Assembly (NCBI GenBank): GCA_964016885.1
Contig: OZ024740.1
Location: 296,428,670-296,492,669 of the forward strand
Direction: 5' to 3'
Source: Eledone cirrhosa
Taxonomy: Eukaryota > Mollusca > Cephalopoda > Octopoda > Eledonidae
DNA: 64,000 nt
A model generated the notes under the pieces. The model ran no database searches. It was not told the DNA's origin and saw only the letters and a program-made list of their open reading frames with translations. The position numbers were made by a program, and so were the translations under genes. Every line of letters begins with the position of its first letter. Within the stretch, counting starts at the first letter, position 1. Shown here one piece after another: positions 38,863 to 52,682 of the stretch.

Positions 38863-41542
38863 ATCCATTTTTTATTTGTGTCATCCATTTTTTATTTGGC
38901 GGATCCATTTTTATTTGGGGGATCCATTTTTTATTTGTGTGATCCATTTTTTATTTGGCAGATCCATTTTTTATTTGGGGGATCCATTTTTTATTTGGGT
39001 GATCCATTTTTTATTTGGGGGATCCATTTTTTATTTGGGTGATCCATTTTTTATTTGGGTGATCCAGTTTTTGTTTGGGTGATCCATTTTTTATTTGGGG
39101 GATCCATTTTTTATTTGGGTGATCCATTTTTTATTTGTTGGATCCATTTTTTATTTGGGGGATCCATTTTTTATTTGGGGGTTCCATTTTTTATTTGGGG
39201 GATCCATTTTACATTTGGGTGATCCATTTTTTATTTGGGTGATCCATTTTTTATTTGGGGGATCCATTTTTTATTTAGGGGATCCATTTTTTATTTGGGG
39301 GTTCCATTTTTTATTTGGGTGATCCATTTTTTATTTGGGGGATCCATTTTTTATTTAGGTGATCCATTTTTTAGTTGGGTGATCCATTTTTATTTGGGGG
39401 ATCCATTTTTTATTTGTGTGATCCATTTTTTATTTGGCGGATCCATTTTTTATTTGGGGGATCCATTTTTTATTTGGGGATCCATTTTTTATTTAGGTGA
39501 TCCATTTTTTAGTTGGGTGATCCATTTTTATTTGGGGGATCCATTTTTTATTTGTGTGATCCATTTTTTATTTGGCGTATCCATTTTTATTTGGGGGATC
39601 CATTTTTTATTTGTGTGATCCATTTTTTATTTGGCAGATCCATTTTTTATTTGGGGGATCCATTTTTTATTTGGGTGATCCATTTTTTATTTGGGGGATC
39701 CATTTTTTATTTGGGTGATACATTTTTTATTTGGGGGATCCATTTTTTATTTGGGTGATCCATTTTTTATTTGGGTGATCCATATTTTATTTGGGTGATC
39801 CATTTTTTATTTGGGGGATCCATTTTTTATTTGGGTGATCCAATTTTTTATTTGGGTGATCCATTTTTTATTTGGGTGATCCATTTTTTATTTGGGTGAT
39901 CCATTTTTTATTTGGGGGATCCATTTTTTATTTGGGTGATCCATTTTTGATTTGGGTGATCCATTTTTTATTTGGGGGATCCATTTTTTATTTGGGTGAT
40001 CCATTTTTTATTTGGGGGATCCATTTTTTATTTGGGAGATCCATTTTTGATTTGGGTGATCCATTTTTTATTTGGGTGATTCATTTTTTATTTGTTGGAT
40101 CCATTTTTTATTTGGGGGATCCATTTTTATTTGGGGGACCCTATTTTTATTTGGGGGATCCATTTTACATTTGGGTGATCCATTTTTTATTTGGGTGATC
40201 CATTTTTTATTTGGTGGATCCATTTTTTATTTGGGGTATCCATTTTTTATTTGGGTGATCCATTTTTTATTTGGGGGATCCATTTTTTATTTGGGTTATC
40301 CATTTTTTATTTGGGTGATCCATTTTTTATTTGGGTGATCCATTTTTTATTTGTTGGATCCATTTTTTATTTGGGGGATCCATTTTTTATTTGGGGGTTC
40401 CATTTTTTATTTGGGGGATCCATTTTACATTTGGGTGATCCATTTTTTATTTGGGTGATCCATTTTTTATTTGGGGGATCCATTTTTTATTTGGGTGATC
40501 CATTTTTTATTTGGGTGATCCAGTTTTTGTTTGGGTGATCCATTTTTTATTTGGGGGATCCATTTTTTATTTGGGTGATCCATTTTTTATTTGTTGGATC
40601 CATTTTTTATTTGGGGGATCCATTTTTTATTTGGGGGTTCCATTTTTTATTTGGGGGATCCATTTTACATTTGGGTGATCCATTTTTTATTTGGGTGACC
40701 CATTTTTTATTCGGGGGATCCATTTTTTATTTGGGGGATCCATTTTTTATTTGGGGGTTCCATTTTTTATTTGGGTGATCCCTTTTTTATTTGGGGGATC
40801 CATTTTTTATTTAGGTGATCCATTTTTTAGTTGGGTGATCCATTTTTTATTTGTGTGATCCATTTTTTATTTGGGGGATCCATTTTTTATTTGGGGGTTC
40901 CATTTTTTATTTGGGTGATCCATTTTTTATTTGGGGGATCCATTTTTTATTTAGGTGATCCATTTTTTAGTTGGGTGATCCATTTTTTATTTGTGTGATC
41001 CATTTTTTATTTGGCGGATCCATTTTTTATTTGGGGGATCCATTTTTTATTTGGGTGATCCATTTTTTATTTGGGGTATCCATTTTTTATTAGGGTGATA
41101 CATTTTTTATTTGGGGGATCCATTTTTTATTTGGGTGATCCATTTTTTATTTGGGTGATCCATATTTTATTTGCGTGATCCATTTTTTATTTGGGTGATC
41201 CATTTTTTATTTGGGTGATCCATTTTTTATTTGGGGGATCCATTTTTTATTTGGGTGATCCATTTTTTATTTGGGTGATCCATTTTTTATTTGGGGGATC
41301 CATTTTTTATTTGGGTGATCCATTTTTTATTTGGGGGATCCAGTTTTTGTTTGGGTGATCCATTTTTTATTTGGGGGATCCATTTTTTATTTGGGTGATC
41401 CATATTTTATTTAGGGGATCCATTTTTTATTTGGGTGATCCATTTTTTATTTGGGTGATCCATTTTTTATTTGGGTGATCCATTTTTTATTTTGGGGATC
41501 TATTTTTTATTTGGGTGATCCATTTTTTATTTGGGGGATCCA

Positions 41543-41553
41543 TTTTTTTTTTT
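41543..41553 (+). repeat. Poly-T monomer, 11 T
   Basis: Eleven T followed by GGTGATCC. Confidence 0.88.
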
Positions 41554-42441
41554 GGTGATCCATTTTTTATTTGGGGATCCATTTTTTATTTGGGGGATCC
41601 ATTTTTTATTTGGGTGATCCATTTTTTATTTGGGGATCCATTTTTTATTTGGGTGATCCATTTTTAATTTGGGGATCCATTTTTTATTTGGGTGATCCAT
41701 TTTTTATTTGGGGGATCCATTTTTTATATGGGTGATCCATTTTTTATTTGGGGGATCCATTTTGTATTTGGGTGATCCATTTTTTATTTGGGGGATCCAT
41801 TTTTTTATTTGGGGGATCCATTTTTTATTTGGGTGATCCACATTTTATTTGGGTGATCCAATTTTTATTTGAGGGATCCATTTTTTATTTGGGTGATCCA
41901 TTTTTTATTTGGGTGATCCATTTTTTATTTGGGTGATCCATTTTCTATTTGGGTGATCCATTTTTTATTTGGGGTTTCCATTTTTTATTTGGATGATCCA
42001 TTTTTTATTTGGGGGATCCATTTTTTATTTGGGCGATCCAATTTTTATTTGGGTGATCCATTTTTTTATTGGGCGATCCATTTTTTATTTGGGTGATCCA
42101 TTTTTTATTTGGGGGATCCATTATTTATTTGTGTGATCCATTTTATATTTGGGGGATCCATTTTTTATTTGGGTGATCCATTTTTTATTTTGGAGATCCA
42201 TTTTTTATTTGGGGGATCCATTTTTTATTTGGGGGATCCATTTTTTATTTGGGTGATCCATTTTTTATTTGGGTGATCCATTTTTTATTTGTTGGATCCA
42301 TTTTTTATTTGGGGGATCCATTTTTTATTTGGGGGCTCCATTTTTTATTTGGGGGATCCATTTTACATTTGGGTGATCCATTTTTTATTTGGGTGATCCA
42401 TTTTTTATTTGGGGGTTCCATTTTTTATTTGGGGGATCCAT

Positions 42442-42479
42442 CAAATAAAAAATGGATCCCCCAAATAAAAAATGGATCC
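42442..42479 (-). repeat. Inverted block, class S (2 monomers), unpaired
   Basis: Same as other S blocks, but no L2 block follows. At about 42,900 the array switches to another HOR family before the expected L2 position. Confidence 0.93.
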
Positions 42480-44084
42480 ATTTTTTATTTGGGTGATCCA
42501 TTTTTTATTTGGGGGATCCATTTTTTATTTGGGTGATCCAGTTTTTGTTTGGGTGATCCATTTTTTATTTGGGGGATCCATTTTTTATTTGGGTGATCCA
42601 TATTTTATTTAGGGGATCGATTTTTTATTTGGTGATCCATTTTTTATTTGGGTGATCCATTCTTTATTTGGGTGATCCATTTTTTATTTTGGGGATCTAT
42701 TTTTTATTTGGGTGATCCATTTTTTATTTGGGGATCCATTTTTTATTTGGGTGATCCATTTTTTATTTGGGGGATCCATTTTTTATTTGGGGGATCCATT
42801 TTTTATTTGGGTGATCCATTTTTTATTTGGGGGATCCATTTTTTATTTGGGTGATCCATTTTTTATTTGGGGGATCCATTTTTTATTTGGGTGATCCATT
42901 TTTTATGTGGGTGATCCATTTTTTATTTGGGTGATCCATTTTTTATTTGTTGGATCCATTTTTTATTTGGGGGATCCATTTTTTATTTGGGGGTTCCATT
43001 TTTTATTTGGGGCATCCATTTTACATTTGGGTGATCCATTTTTTATTTGGGTGATCCATTTTTTATTTGGGGGATCCATTTTTTATTTGGGTGATCCATT
43101 TTTTATTTGGGTGATCCAGTTTTTGTTTGCGTGATCCATTTTTTATTTGGGGGATCCATTTTTTATTTGGGTGATCCATTTTTTATTTGTTGGATCCATT
43201 TTTTATTTGGGGGATCCATTTTTTATTTGGGGGATCCATTTTTTATTTGGGTGATCCATTTTTTATTTGGGGGATCCATTTTTTATTTGGCGGATCCATT
43301 TTTATTTGGGGGATCCATTTTTTATTTGTGTGATCCATTTTTTATTTGGCAGATCCATTTTTTATTTGGGGGATCCATTTTTTATTTGGGTGATCCATTT
43401 TTTATTTGGGGGATCCATTTTTTATTTGGGTGATCCATTTTTTATTTGGGTGATCCAGTTTTTGTTTGGGTGATCCATTTCTTATTTGGGGGATCCATTT
43501 TTTATTTGGGTGATCCATTTTTTATTTGTTGGATCCATTTTTTATTTGGGGGATCCATTTTTTATTTGGGGGTTCCATTTTTTATTTGGGGGATCCATTT
43601 TACATTTGGGTGATCCATTTTTTATTTGGGTGATCCATTTTTTATTTGGGGGATCCATTTTTTATTTAGGGGATCCATTTTTTATTTGGGGGATCCATTT
43701 TTTATTTGGGTGATCCATTTTTTATTTGTTGGATCCATTTTTTATTTGGGGGATCCATTTTTTATTTGGGGGATCCATTTTACATTTGGGTGATCCATTT
43801 TTTATTTGGGTGATCCATTTTTTATTTGGGGGATCCATTTTTTATTTGGGTGATCCATTTTTTATTTGGGTGATCCAGTTTTTGTTTGCGTGATCCATTT
43901 TTTATTTGGGGGATCCATTTTTTATTTGGGTGATCCATTTTTTATTTGTTGGATCCATTTTTTATTTGGGGGATCCATTTTTTATTTGGGGGATCCATTT
44001 TTTATTTGGGTGATCCATTTTTTATTTGGGGGATCCATTTTTTATTTAGGTGATCCAATTTTTAGTTGGGTGATCCATTTTTCT

Positions 44085-44092
44085 GGGGGGGG
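44085..44092 (+). repeat. Poly-G monomer, 8 G
   Basis: T5, C, T then eight G; also followed by TTTGTGTCATCC. Confidence 0.9.
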
Positions 44093-46612
44093 ATCCATTT
44101 TTTATTTGTGTCATCCATTTTTTATTTGGCGGATCCATTTTTATTTGGGGGATCCATTTTTTATTTGTGTGATCCATTTTTTATTTGGCGGATCCATTTT
44201 TTATTTGGGGGATCCATTTTTTATTTGGGTGATCCATTTTTTATTTGGGGGATCCATTTTTTATTTGGGTGATCCATTCTTTATTTGGGTGATCCAGTTT
44301 TTGTTTGGGTGATCCATTTTTTATTTGGGGGATCCATTTTTTATTTGGGTGATCCATTTTTTATTTGTTGGATCCATTTTTTATTTGGGGGATCCATTTT
44401 TTATTTGGGGGTTCCATTTTTTATTTGGGGGATCCATTTTACATTTGGGTGATCCATTTTTTATTTGGGTGATCCATTTTTTATTTGGGGGATCCATTTT
44501 TTATTTAGGGGATCCATTTTTTATTTGGGGGATCCATTTTTTATTTGGGTGATCCATTTTTTATTTGTTGGATCCATTTTTTATTTGGGGGATCCATTTT
44601 TTATTTGGGGGTTCCATTTTTTATTTGGGGGATCCATTTTACATTTGGGTGATCCATTTTTTATTTGGGTGATCCATTTTTTATTTGGGGGATCCATTTT
44701 TTATTTAGGGGATCCATTTTTTATTTGGGGGTTCCATTTTTTATTTGGGTGATCCATTTTTTATTTGGGGGATCCATTTTTTATTTAGGTGATCCATTTT
44801 TTAGTTGGGTGATCCATTTTTATTTGGGGGATCCATTTTTTATTTGTGTGATCCATTTTTTATTTGGCGGATCCATTTTTTATTTGGGGGATCCATTTTT
44901 TATTTGGGGATCCATTTTTTATTTAGGTGATCCATTTTTTAGTTGGGTGATCCATTTTTATTTGGGGGATCCATTTTTTATTTGTGTGATCCATTTTTTA
45001 TTTGGCGTATCCATTTTTATTTGGGGGATCCATTTTTTATTTGTGTGATCCATTTTTTATTTGGCAGATCCATTTTTTATTTGGGGGATCCATTTTTTAT
45101 TTGGGTGATCCATTTTTTATTTGGGGGATCCATTTTTTATTTGGGTGATACATTTTTTATTTGGGGGATCCATTTTTTATTTGGGTGATCCATTTTTTAT
45201 TTGGGTGATCCATATTTTATTTGGGTGATCCATTTTTTATTTGGGGGATCCATTTTTTATTTGGGTGATCCAATTTTTTATTTGGGTGATCCATTTTTTA
45301 TTTGGTGGATCCATTTTTTATTTGGGGTATCCATTTTTTATTTGGGTGATCCATTTTTTATTTGGGGGATCCATTTTTTATTTGGGTTATCCATTTTTTA
45401 TTTGGGTGATCCATTTTTTATTTGGGTGATCCATTTTTTATTTGTTGGATCCATTTTTTATTTGGGGGATCCATTTTTTATTTGGGGGTTCCATTTTTTA
45501 TTTGGGGGATCCATTTTACATTTGGGTGATCCATTTTTTATTTGGGTGATCCATTTTTTATTTGGGGGATCCATTTTTTATTTGGGTGATCCATTTTTTA
45601 TTTGGGTGATCCAGTTTTTGTTTGGGTGATCCATTTTTTATTTGGGGGATCCATTTTTTATTTGGGTGATCCATTTTTTATTTGTTGGATCCATTTTTTA
45701 TTTGGGGGATCCATTTTTTATTTGGGGGTTCCATTTTTTATTTGAGGGATCCATTTTACATTTGGGTGATCCATTTTTTATTTGGGTGACCCATTTTTTA
45801 TTCGGGGGATCCATTTTTTATTTGGGGGATCCATTTTTTATTTGGGGGTTCCATTTTTTATTTGGGTGATCCATTTTTTATTTGGGGGATCCATTTTTTA
45901 TTTAGGTGATCCATTTTTTAGTTGGGTGATCCATTTTTTATTTGTGTGATCCATTTTTTATTTGGGGGATCCATTTTTTATTTGGGGGATCCATTTTTTA
46001 TTTAGGTGATCCATTTTTAGTTGGGTGATCCATTTTTTATTTGTGTGATCCATTTTTTATTTGGGGGATCCATTTTTTATTTGGGGGTTCCATTTTTTAT
46101 TTGGGTGATCCATTTTTTATTTGGGGGATCCATTTTTTATTTAGGTGATCCATTTTTTAGTTGGGTGATCCATTTTTTATTTGTGTGATCCATTTTTTAT
46201 TTGGCGGATCCATTTTTTATTTGGGGGATACATTTTTTATTTGGGTGATCCATTTTTTATTTGGGTGATCCATTTTTTATTTGGGTGATCCATTTTTTAT
46301 TTGGGGGATCCATTTTTTATTTGGGTGATCCATTTTTTATTTGGGTGATCCATTTTTTATTTGGGGGATCCATTTTTTATTTGGGTGATCCATTTTTTAT
46401 TTGGGGGATCCAGTTTTTGTTTGGGTGATCCATTTTTTATTTGGGGGATCCATTTTTTATTTGGGTGATCCATATTTTATTTAGGGGATCCATTTTTTAT
46501 TTGGGTGATCCATTTTTTATTTGGGTGATCCATTTTTTATTTGGGTGATCCATTTTTTATTTTGGGGATCTATTTTTTATTTGGGTGATCCATTTTTTAT
46601 TTGGGGGATCCA

Positions 46613-46623
46613 TTTTTTTTTTT
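46613..46623 (+). repeat. Poly-T monomer, 11 T
   Basis: Eleven T followed by GGTGATCC; counterpart of 35,323. Confidence 0.88.
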
Positions 46624-47451
46624 GGTGATCCATTTTTTATTTGGGGATCCATTTTTTATTTGGGGGATCCATTTTTTATTTGGGTGATCCATTTTTTATT
46701 TGGGGGATCCATTTTTTATTTGGGTGATCCATTTTTAATTTGGGGATCCATTTTTTATTTGGGTGATCCATTTTTTATTTGGGGGATCCATTTTTTATAT
46801 GGGTGATCCATTTTTTATTTGGGGGATCCATTTTGTATTTGGGTGATCCATTTTTTATTTGGGGGATCCATTTTTTATTTGGGTGATCCACATTTTATTT
46901 GGGTGATCCAATTTTTATTTGAGGGATCCATTTTTTATTTGGGTGATCCATTTTTTATTTGGGTGATCCATTTTTTATTTGGGTGATCCATTTTCTATTT
47001 GGGTGATCCATTTTTTATTTGGGGGATCCATTTTTTATTTGGATGATCCATTTTTTATTTGGGGGATCCATTTTTTATTTGGGCGATCCAATTTTTATTT
47101 GGGTGATCCATTTTTTTATTGGGCGATCCATTTTTTATTTGGGTGATCCATTTTTTATTTGGGGGATCCATTATTTATTTGTGTGATCCATTTTTTATTT
47201 TGGAGATCCATTTTTTATTTGGGGGATCCATTTTTTATTTGGGGGATCCATTTTTTATTTGGGTGATCCATTTTTTATTTGGGTGATCCATTTTTTATTT
47301 GTTGGATCCATTTTTTATTTGGGGGATCCATTTTTTATTTGGGGGCTCCATTTTTTATTTGGGGGATCCATTTTACATTTGGGTGATCCATTTTTTATTT
47401 GGGTGATCCATTTTTTATTTGGGGGTTCCATTTTTTATTTGGGGGATCCAT

Positions 47452-47489
47452 CAAATAAAAAATGGATCCCCCAAATAAAAAATGGATCC
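47452..47489 (-). repeat. Inverted block, class S (2 monomers)
   Basis: Two reversed monomers; the following L2 block is 456 bp away, one monomer closer than usual. Confidence 0.93.
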
Positions 47490-47878
47490 ATTTTTTATTT
47501 GGGTGATCCATTTTTTATTTGGGGGATCCATTTTTTATTTGGGTGATCCAGTTTTTGTTTGGGTGATCCATTTTTTATTTGGGGGATCCATTTTTTATTT
47601 GGGTGATCCATATTTTATTTAGGGGATCGATTTTTTATTTGGTGATCCATTTTTTATTTGGGTGATCCATTCTTTATTTGGGTGATCCATTTTTTATTTT
47701 GGGGATCTATTTTTTATTTGGGTGATCCATTTTTTATTTGGGGATCCATTTTTTATTTGGGTGATCTATTTTTTATTTGGGGGATCCATTTTTTATTTGG
47801 GTGATCCATTTTTTATTTGGGGGATCCATTTTTTATTTGGGTGATCCATTTTTTATTTGGGGGATCCATTTTTTATTT

Positions 47879-47886
47879 GGGGGGCC
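47879..47886 (+). repeat. GGGGGGCC monomer lacking GATC
   Basis: 29 bp before the L2 block at 47,908. Confidence 0.9.
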
Positions 47887-47907
47887 ATTTTTTATTTGGG
47901 GATCCAT

Positions 47908-47985
47908 CAAATAAAAAATGGATCACCCAAATAAAAAATGGATCACCCAAATAAAAAATGGATCCCTCAAATAAAAAATGGATCC
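47908..47985 (-). repeat. Inverted block, class L2 (4 monomers)
   Basis: CCCTCAAAT mark; GGGGGGCC monomer starts 29 bp upstream. Confidence 0.93.
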
Positions 47986-49204
47986 ATTTTTTATTTGGGG
48001 GATCCATTTTTTATTTGGGGGTTCCATTTTTTATTTGGGGGATCCATTTTACATTTGGGTGATCCATTTTTTATTTGGGTGATCCATATTTTATTTGGGG
48101 GATCCATTTTTTATTTGGGAGATCCATTTTTTATTTGGGTGATCCATTTTTTATTTGGGGGATCCATTTTTTATTTAGGTGATCCATTCTTTAGTTGGGT
48201 GATCCATTTATATTTGGGGGATCCATTTTTTATTTGTGTGATCCATTTTTTATTTGGCAGATCCATTTTTTATTTGGGGGATCCATTTTTTATTTGGGTG
48301 ATCCATTTTTTATTTGGGGGATCCATTTTTTATTTGGGTTATACATTTTTTATTTGGGGGATCCATTTTTTATTTGGGTGATCCATTTTTTATTTGGGTG
48401 ATCCATATTTTATTTGGGTGATCCATTTTTTATTTGGGGGATCCATTTTTATTTGGGTGATCTATTTTTGATTTGGGTGATCCATTTTTTATTTGGGGGA
48501 TCCATTTTTTATTTGGGTGATCCATTTTTTATTTGGGGGATCCATTTTTTATTTGGGAGATCCATTTTTGATTTGGGTGATCCATTTTTTATTTGGGTGA
48601 TCCATTTTTTATTTGTTGGATCCATTTTTTATTTGGGGGATCCATTTTTTATTTGGGTGATCCATTTTTTATTTGGGGGATCCATTTTTTATTTGGGAGA
48701 TCCATTTTTGATTTGGGTGATCCATTTTTTATTTGGGTGATCCATTTTTTATTTGTTGGATCCATTTTTTATTTGGGGGATCCATTTTTATTTGGGGGAC
48801 CCTATTTTTATTTGGGGGATCCATTTTACATTTGGGGTATCCATTTTTTATTTGGGTGATCCATTTTTTATTTGGGGGATCCATTTTTTATTTGGGTGAT
48901 CCATTTTTTATTTGGGTGATCCATTTTTTATTTGGGTGATCCATTTTTTATTTGTTGGATCCATTTTTTATTTGGTGGATCGACTTTTTATTTGGGGGTT
49001 CCATTTTTTATTTGGGGGATCCATTTTACATTTGGGTGATCCATTTTTTATTTGGGTGATCCATTTTTTATTTGGGGGATCCATTTTTTATTTGGGTGAT
49101 CCATTTTTTATTTGGGGAATCCATTTTTTATTTGGGTGATCCATTTTCTATTTGGGGGATCGATTTTTTATTTGGGGGTTCCATTTTTTATTTGGGGGAT
49201 CCAT

Positions 49205-49282
49205 CAAATAAAAAATGGATCACCCAAATAAAAAATGGATCACCCAAATAAAAAATGGATCCTCCAAATAGAAAATGGATCC
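49205..49282 (-). repeat. Inverted block, class L1 (4 monomers)
   Basis: Class L1 with one private change, GATCCTCCAAAT instead of GATCCCCCAAAT before the last unit. Confidence 0.93.
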
Positions 49283-49300
49283 ATTTTTTATTTGGGTGAT

Positions 49301-50189
49301 CCATATTTTATTTAGGGGATCCATTTTTTATTTGGGTGATCCATTTTTTATTTGGGTGATCCATTTTTTATTTGGGTGATCCATTTTTTATTTGGGTGAT
49401 CCATTTTTTATTTTGGGGATCTATTTATTATTTGGGTGATCCATTTTTTATTTGGGGGATCCATTTTTTTTTGGGTGATCCATTTTTTATTTGGGGATCC
49501 ATTTTTTATTTGGGGGATCCATTTTTTATTTGGGTGATCCATTTTTTATTTGGGGGATCCATTTTTTATTTGGGTGATCCATTTTTAATTTGGGGATCCA
49601 TTTTTTATTTGGGTGATCCATTTTTTATTTGGGGGATCCATTTTTTGTTTGGGTTATCCATTTTTTATTTGGGGGATCCATTTTGTATTTGGGTGATCCA
49701 TTTTTTATTTGGCGGATCCATTTTTTATTTGGGGGATCCATTTTTTATTTGGGGATCCATTTTTTATTTAGGTGATCCATATTTTAGTTGGGTGATCCAT
49801 TTTTATTTGGGGGATCCATTTTTTATTTGTGTGATCCATTTTTTATTTGGCGTATCCATTTTTATTTGGGGGATCCATTTTTTATTTGTGTGATCCATTT
49901 TTTATTTGGCAGATTCATTTTTTATTTGGGGGATCCATTTTTTATTTGGGTGATCCATTTTTTATTTGGGGGATCCATTTTTTATTTGGGTGATACATTT
50001 TTTATTTGGGGGATCCATTTTTTATTTGGGTGATCCATTTTTTATTTGGGTGATCCATATTTTATTTGGGTGATCCATTTTTTATTTGGGGGATCCATTT
50101 TTTATTTGGGTGATCCAATTTTTTATTTGGGTGATCCATTTTTTATTTGGGTGATCCATTTTTTATTTGGGTGATCCATTTTTTATTTG
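49301..50189 (+). repeat. Junction segment before the 2.49-kb pair
   Basis: Starts with the order seen at 56,900-57,270 (ATTTATTATTT monomer, poly-T of 9, TTTTTTGTTTGGGTT). Near 49,735 it switches to the TTTAGTTGGG/TTTGTGTG order of the 14,431-14,789 type. The breakpoint lies within ordinary monomers. Confidence 0.7.
49464..49472 (+). repeat. Poly-T monomer, 9 T
   Basis: Nine T followed by GGGTGATCC, the flank-family form. Confidence 0.88.
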
Positions 50190-51757
50190 GGGGATCCATT
50201 TTTTATTTGGGTGATACATTTTTGATTTGGGTGATCCATTTTTTATTTGGGGGATCCATTTTTTATTTGGGTGATCCATTTTTTATTTGGGGGATCCATT
50301 TTTTATTTGGGAGATCCATTTTTCATTTGGGTGATCCATTTTTTATTTGGGTGATTCATTTTTTATTTGTTGGATCCATTTTTTATTTGGGGGATCCATT
50401 TTTATTTGGGGGACCCTATTTTTATTTGGGGGATCCATTTTACATTTGGGTGATCCCTTTTTTATTTGGGTGATCCATTTTTTATTTGGTGGATCCATTT
50501 TTTATTTGGGGTATCCATTTTTTATTTGGGTGATCCATTTTTTATTTGGGGGATCCATTTTTTATTTGGGTTATCCATTTTTTATTTGGGTGATCCATTT
50601 TTTATTTGGGTGATCCATTTTTTATTTGTTGGATCCATTTTTTATTTGGGGGATCCATTTTTTATTTGGGGGTTCCATTTTTTATTTGGGGGATCCATTT
50701 TACATTTGGGTGATCCATTTTTTATTTGGGTGATCCATTTTTTATTTGGGGGATCCATTTTTTATTTGGGTGATCCATTTTTTATTTGGGTGATCCAGTT
50801 TTTGTTTGGGTGATCCATTTTTTATTTGGGGGATCCATTTTTTATTTGGGTGATCCATTTTTTATTTGTTGGATCCATTTTTTATTTGGGGGATCCATTT
50901 TTTATTTGGGGGTTCCATTTTTTATTTGAGGGATCCATTTTACATTTGGGTGATCCATTTTTTATTTGGGTGACCCATTTTTTATTCGGGGGATCCATTT
51001 TTTATTTGGGGGATCCATTTTTTATTTGGGGGTTCCATTTTTTATTTGGGTGATCCATTTTTTATTTGGGAGATCCATTTTTTATTTAGGTGATCCATTT
51101 TTTAGTTGGGTGATCCATTTTTTATTTGTGTGATCCATTTTTTATTTGGGGGATCCATTTTTTATTTGGGGGTTACATTTTTTATTTGGGTGATCCATTT
51201 TTTATTTGGGGGATCCATTTTTTATTTAGGTGATCCATTTTTTAGTTGGGTGATCCATTTTTTATTTGTGTGATCCATTTTTTATTTGGCGGATCCATTT
51301 TTTATTTGGGGGATCCATTTTTTATTTGGGTGATCCATTTTTTATTTGGGTGATCCATTTTTTATTTGGGTGATCCATATTTTATTTGCGTGATCCATTT
51401 TTTATTTGGGTGATCCATTTTTTATTTGGGTGATCCATTTTTTATTTGGGGGATCCATTTTTTATTTGGGTGATCCATTTTTTATTTGGGTGATCCATTT
51501 TTTATTTGGGGGATCCATTTTTTATTTGGGTGATCCATTTTTTATTTGGGGGATCCAGTTTTTGTTTGGGTGATCCATTTTTTATTTGGGGGATCCATTT
51601 TTTATTTGGGTGATCCATATTTTATTTAGGGGATCCATTTTTTATTTGGGTGATCCATTTTTTATTTGGGTGATCCATTTTTTATTTGGGTGATCCATTT
51701 TTTATTTTGGGGATCTATTTTTTATTTGGGTGATCCATTTTTTATTTGGGGGATCCA

Positions 51758-51768
51758 TTTTTTTTTTT
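51758..51768 (+). repeat. Poly-T monomer, 11 T
   Basis: Eleven T followed by GGTGATCC. Confidence 0.88.
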
Positions 51769-52076
51769 GGTGATCCATTTTTTATTTGGGGATCCATTTT
51801 TTATTTGGGGGATCCATTTTTTATTTGGGTGATCCATTTTTTATTTGGGGGATCCATTTTTTATTTGGGTGATCCATTTTTAATTTGGGGATCCATTTTT
51901 TATTTGGGTGATCCATTTTTTATTTGGGGGATCCATTTTTTATTTGGGTGATCCATTTTTTATTTGGGGGATCCATTTTTTATTTGGGTGATCCATTTTT
52001 TATTTTGGAGATCCATTTTTTATTTGGGGGATCCATTTTTTATTTGGGGGTTCCATTTTTTATTTGGGGGATCCAT

Positions 52077-52114
52077 CAAATAAAAAATGGATCCCCCAAA
52101 TAAAAAATGGATCC
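52077..52114 (-). repeat. Inverted block, class S (2 monomers)
   Basis: Two reversed monomers joined by GATCCCCC, 476 bp before an L2 block. Confidence 0.93.
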
Positions 52115-52523
52115 ATTTTTTATTTGGGTGATCCATTTTTTATTTGGGGGATCCATTTTTTATTTGGGTGATCCAGTTTTTGTTTGGGTGATCCATTTTT
52201 TATTTGGGGGATCCATTTTTTATTTGGGTGATCCATATTTTATTTAGGGGATCGATTTTTTATTTGGTGATCCATTTTTTATTTGGGTGATCCATTCTTT
52301 ATTTGGGTGATCCATTTTTTATTTTGGGGATCTATTTTTTATTTGGGTGATCCATTTTTTATTTGGGGATCCATTTTTTATTTGGGTGATCCATTTTTTA
52401 TTTGGGGGATCCATTTTTTATTTGGGGGATCCATTTTTTATTTGGGTGATCCATTTTTTATTTGGGGGATCCATTTTTTATTTGGGTGATCCATTTTTTA
52501 TTTGGGGGATCCATTTTTTATTT

Positions 52524-52531
52524 GGGGGGCC
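52524..52531 (+). repeat. GGGGGGCC monomer lacking GATC
   Basis: 29 bp before the L2 block at 52,553. Confidence 0.9.
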
Positions 52532-52552
52532 ATTTTTTATTTGGGGATCCAT

Positions 52553-52629
52553 CAAATAAAAAATGGATCACCCAAATAAAAAATGGATCACCCAAATAAA
52601 AATGGATCCCTCAAATAAAAAATGGATCC
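52553..52629 (-). repeat. Inverted block, class L2 (4 monomers), 1 bp short
   Basis: CCCTCAAAT mark. The third unit has five A in place of six. No L1 block follows; the array switches HOR family near 52,670. Confidence 0.93.
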
Positions 52630-52682
52630 ATTTTTTATTTGGGGGATCCATTTTTTATTTGGGGGTTCCATTTTTTTATTTG

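Larger units (their letters stand above)
38441..45640 (+). repeat. Mosaic of pieces from several HOR families
   Basis: About 39,095-40,340 follows 28,714-29,957 at a constant offset of 10,381. About 40,551-42,860 follows 34,292-36,730 with monomer-sized indels and keeps the S inverted block at 42,442. At about 42,900 it switches to a 28,057-like order, with a 759-bp local duplication (43,107 and 43,866) and a 200-bp one (44,465 and 44,665). Two poly-G monomers lie 239 bp apart (38,617 and 38,856). No gene or unique sequence is seen. Confidence 0.72.
45641..49300 (+). repeat. ~4-kb HOR segment, copy B of an 11.1-kb spaced pair
   Basis: Matches copy A (34,291-38,440) in variant order and in all three inverted blocks. 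The S to L2 block spacing is 456 bp here, against 476 bp in the other pairs, so one monomer has been lost between them. Confidence 0.8.
50190..52682 (+). repeat. ~2.49-kb HOR, copy 1 with a 580-bp internal deletion
   Basis: Markers at 50,347, 50,466, 50,826 and 51,730 recur 2,492-2,493 bp downstream. After about 51,940 the offset to the next copy becomes 3,072 (S block 52,077 to 55,149). Copy 1 therefore lacks about 580 bp, or 29 monomers, that copy 2 holds at about 54,440-55,020. Confidence 0.8.
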
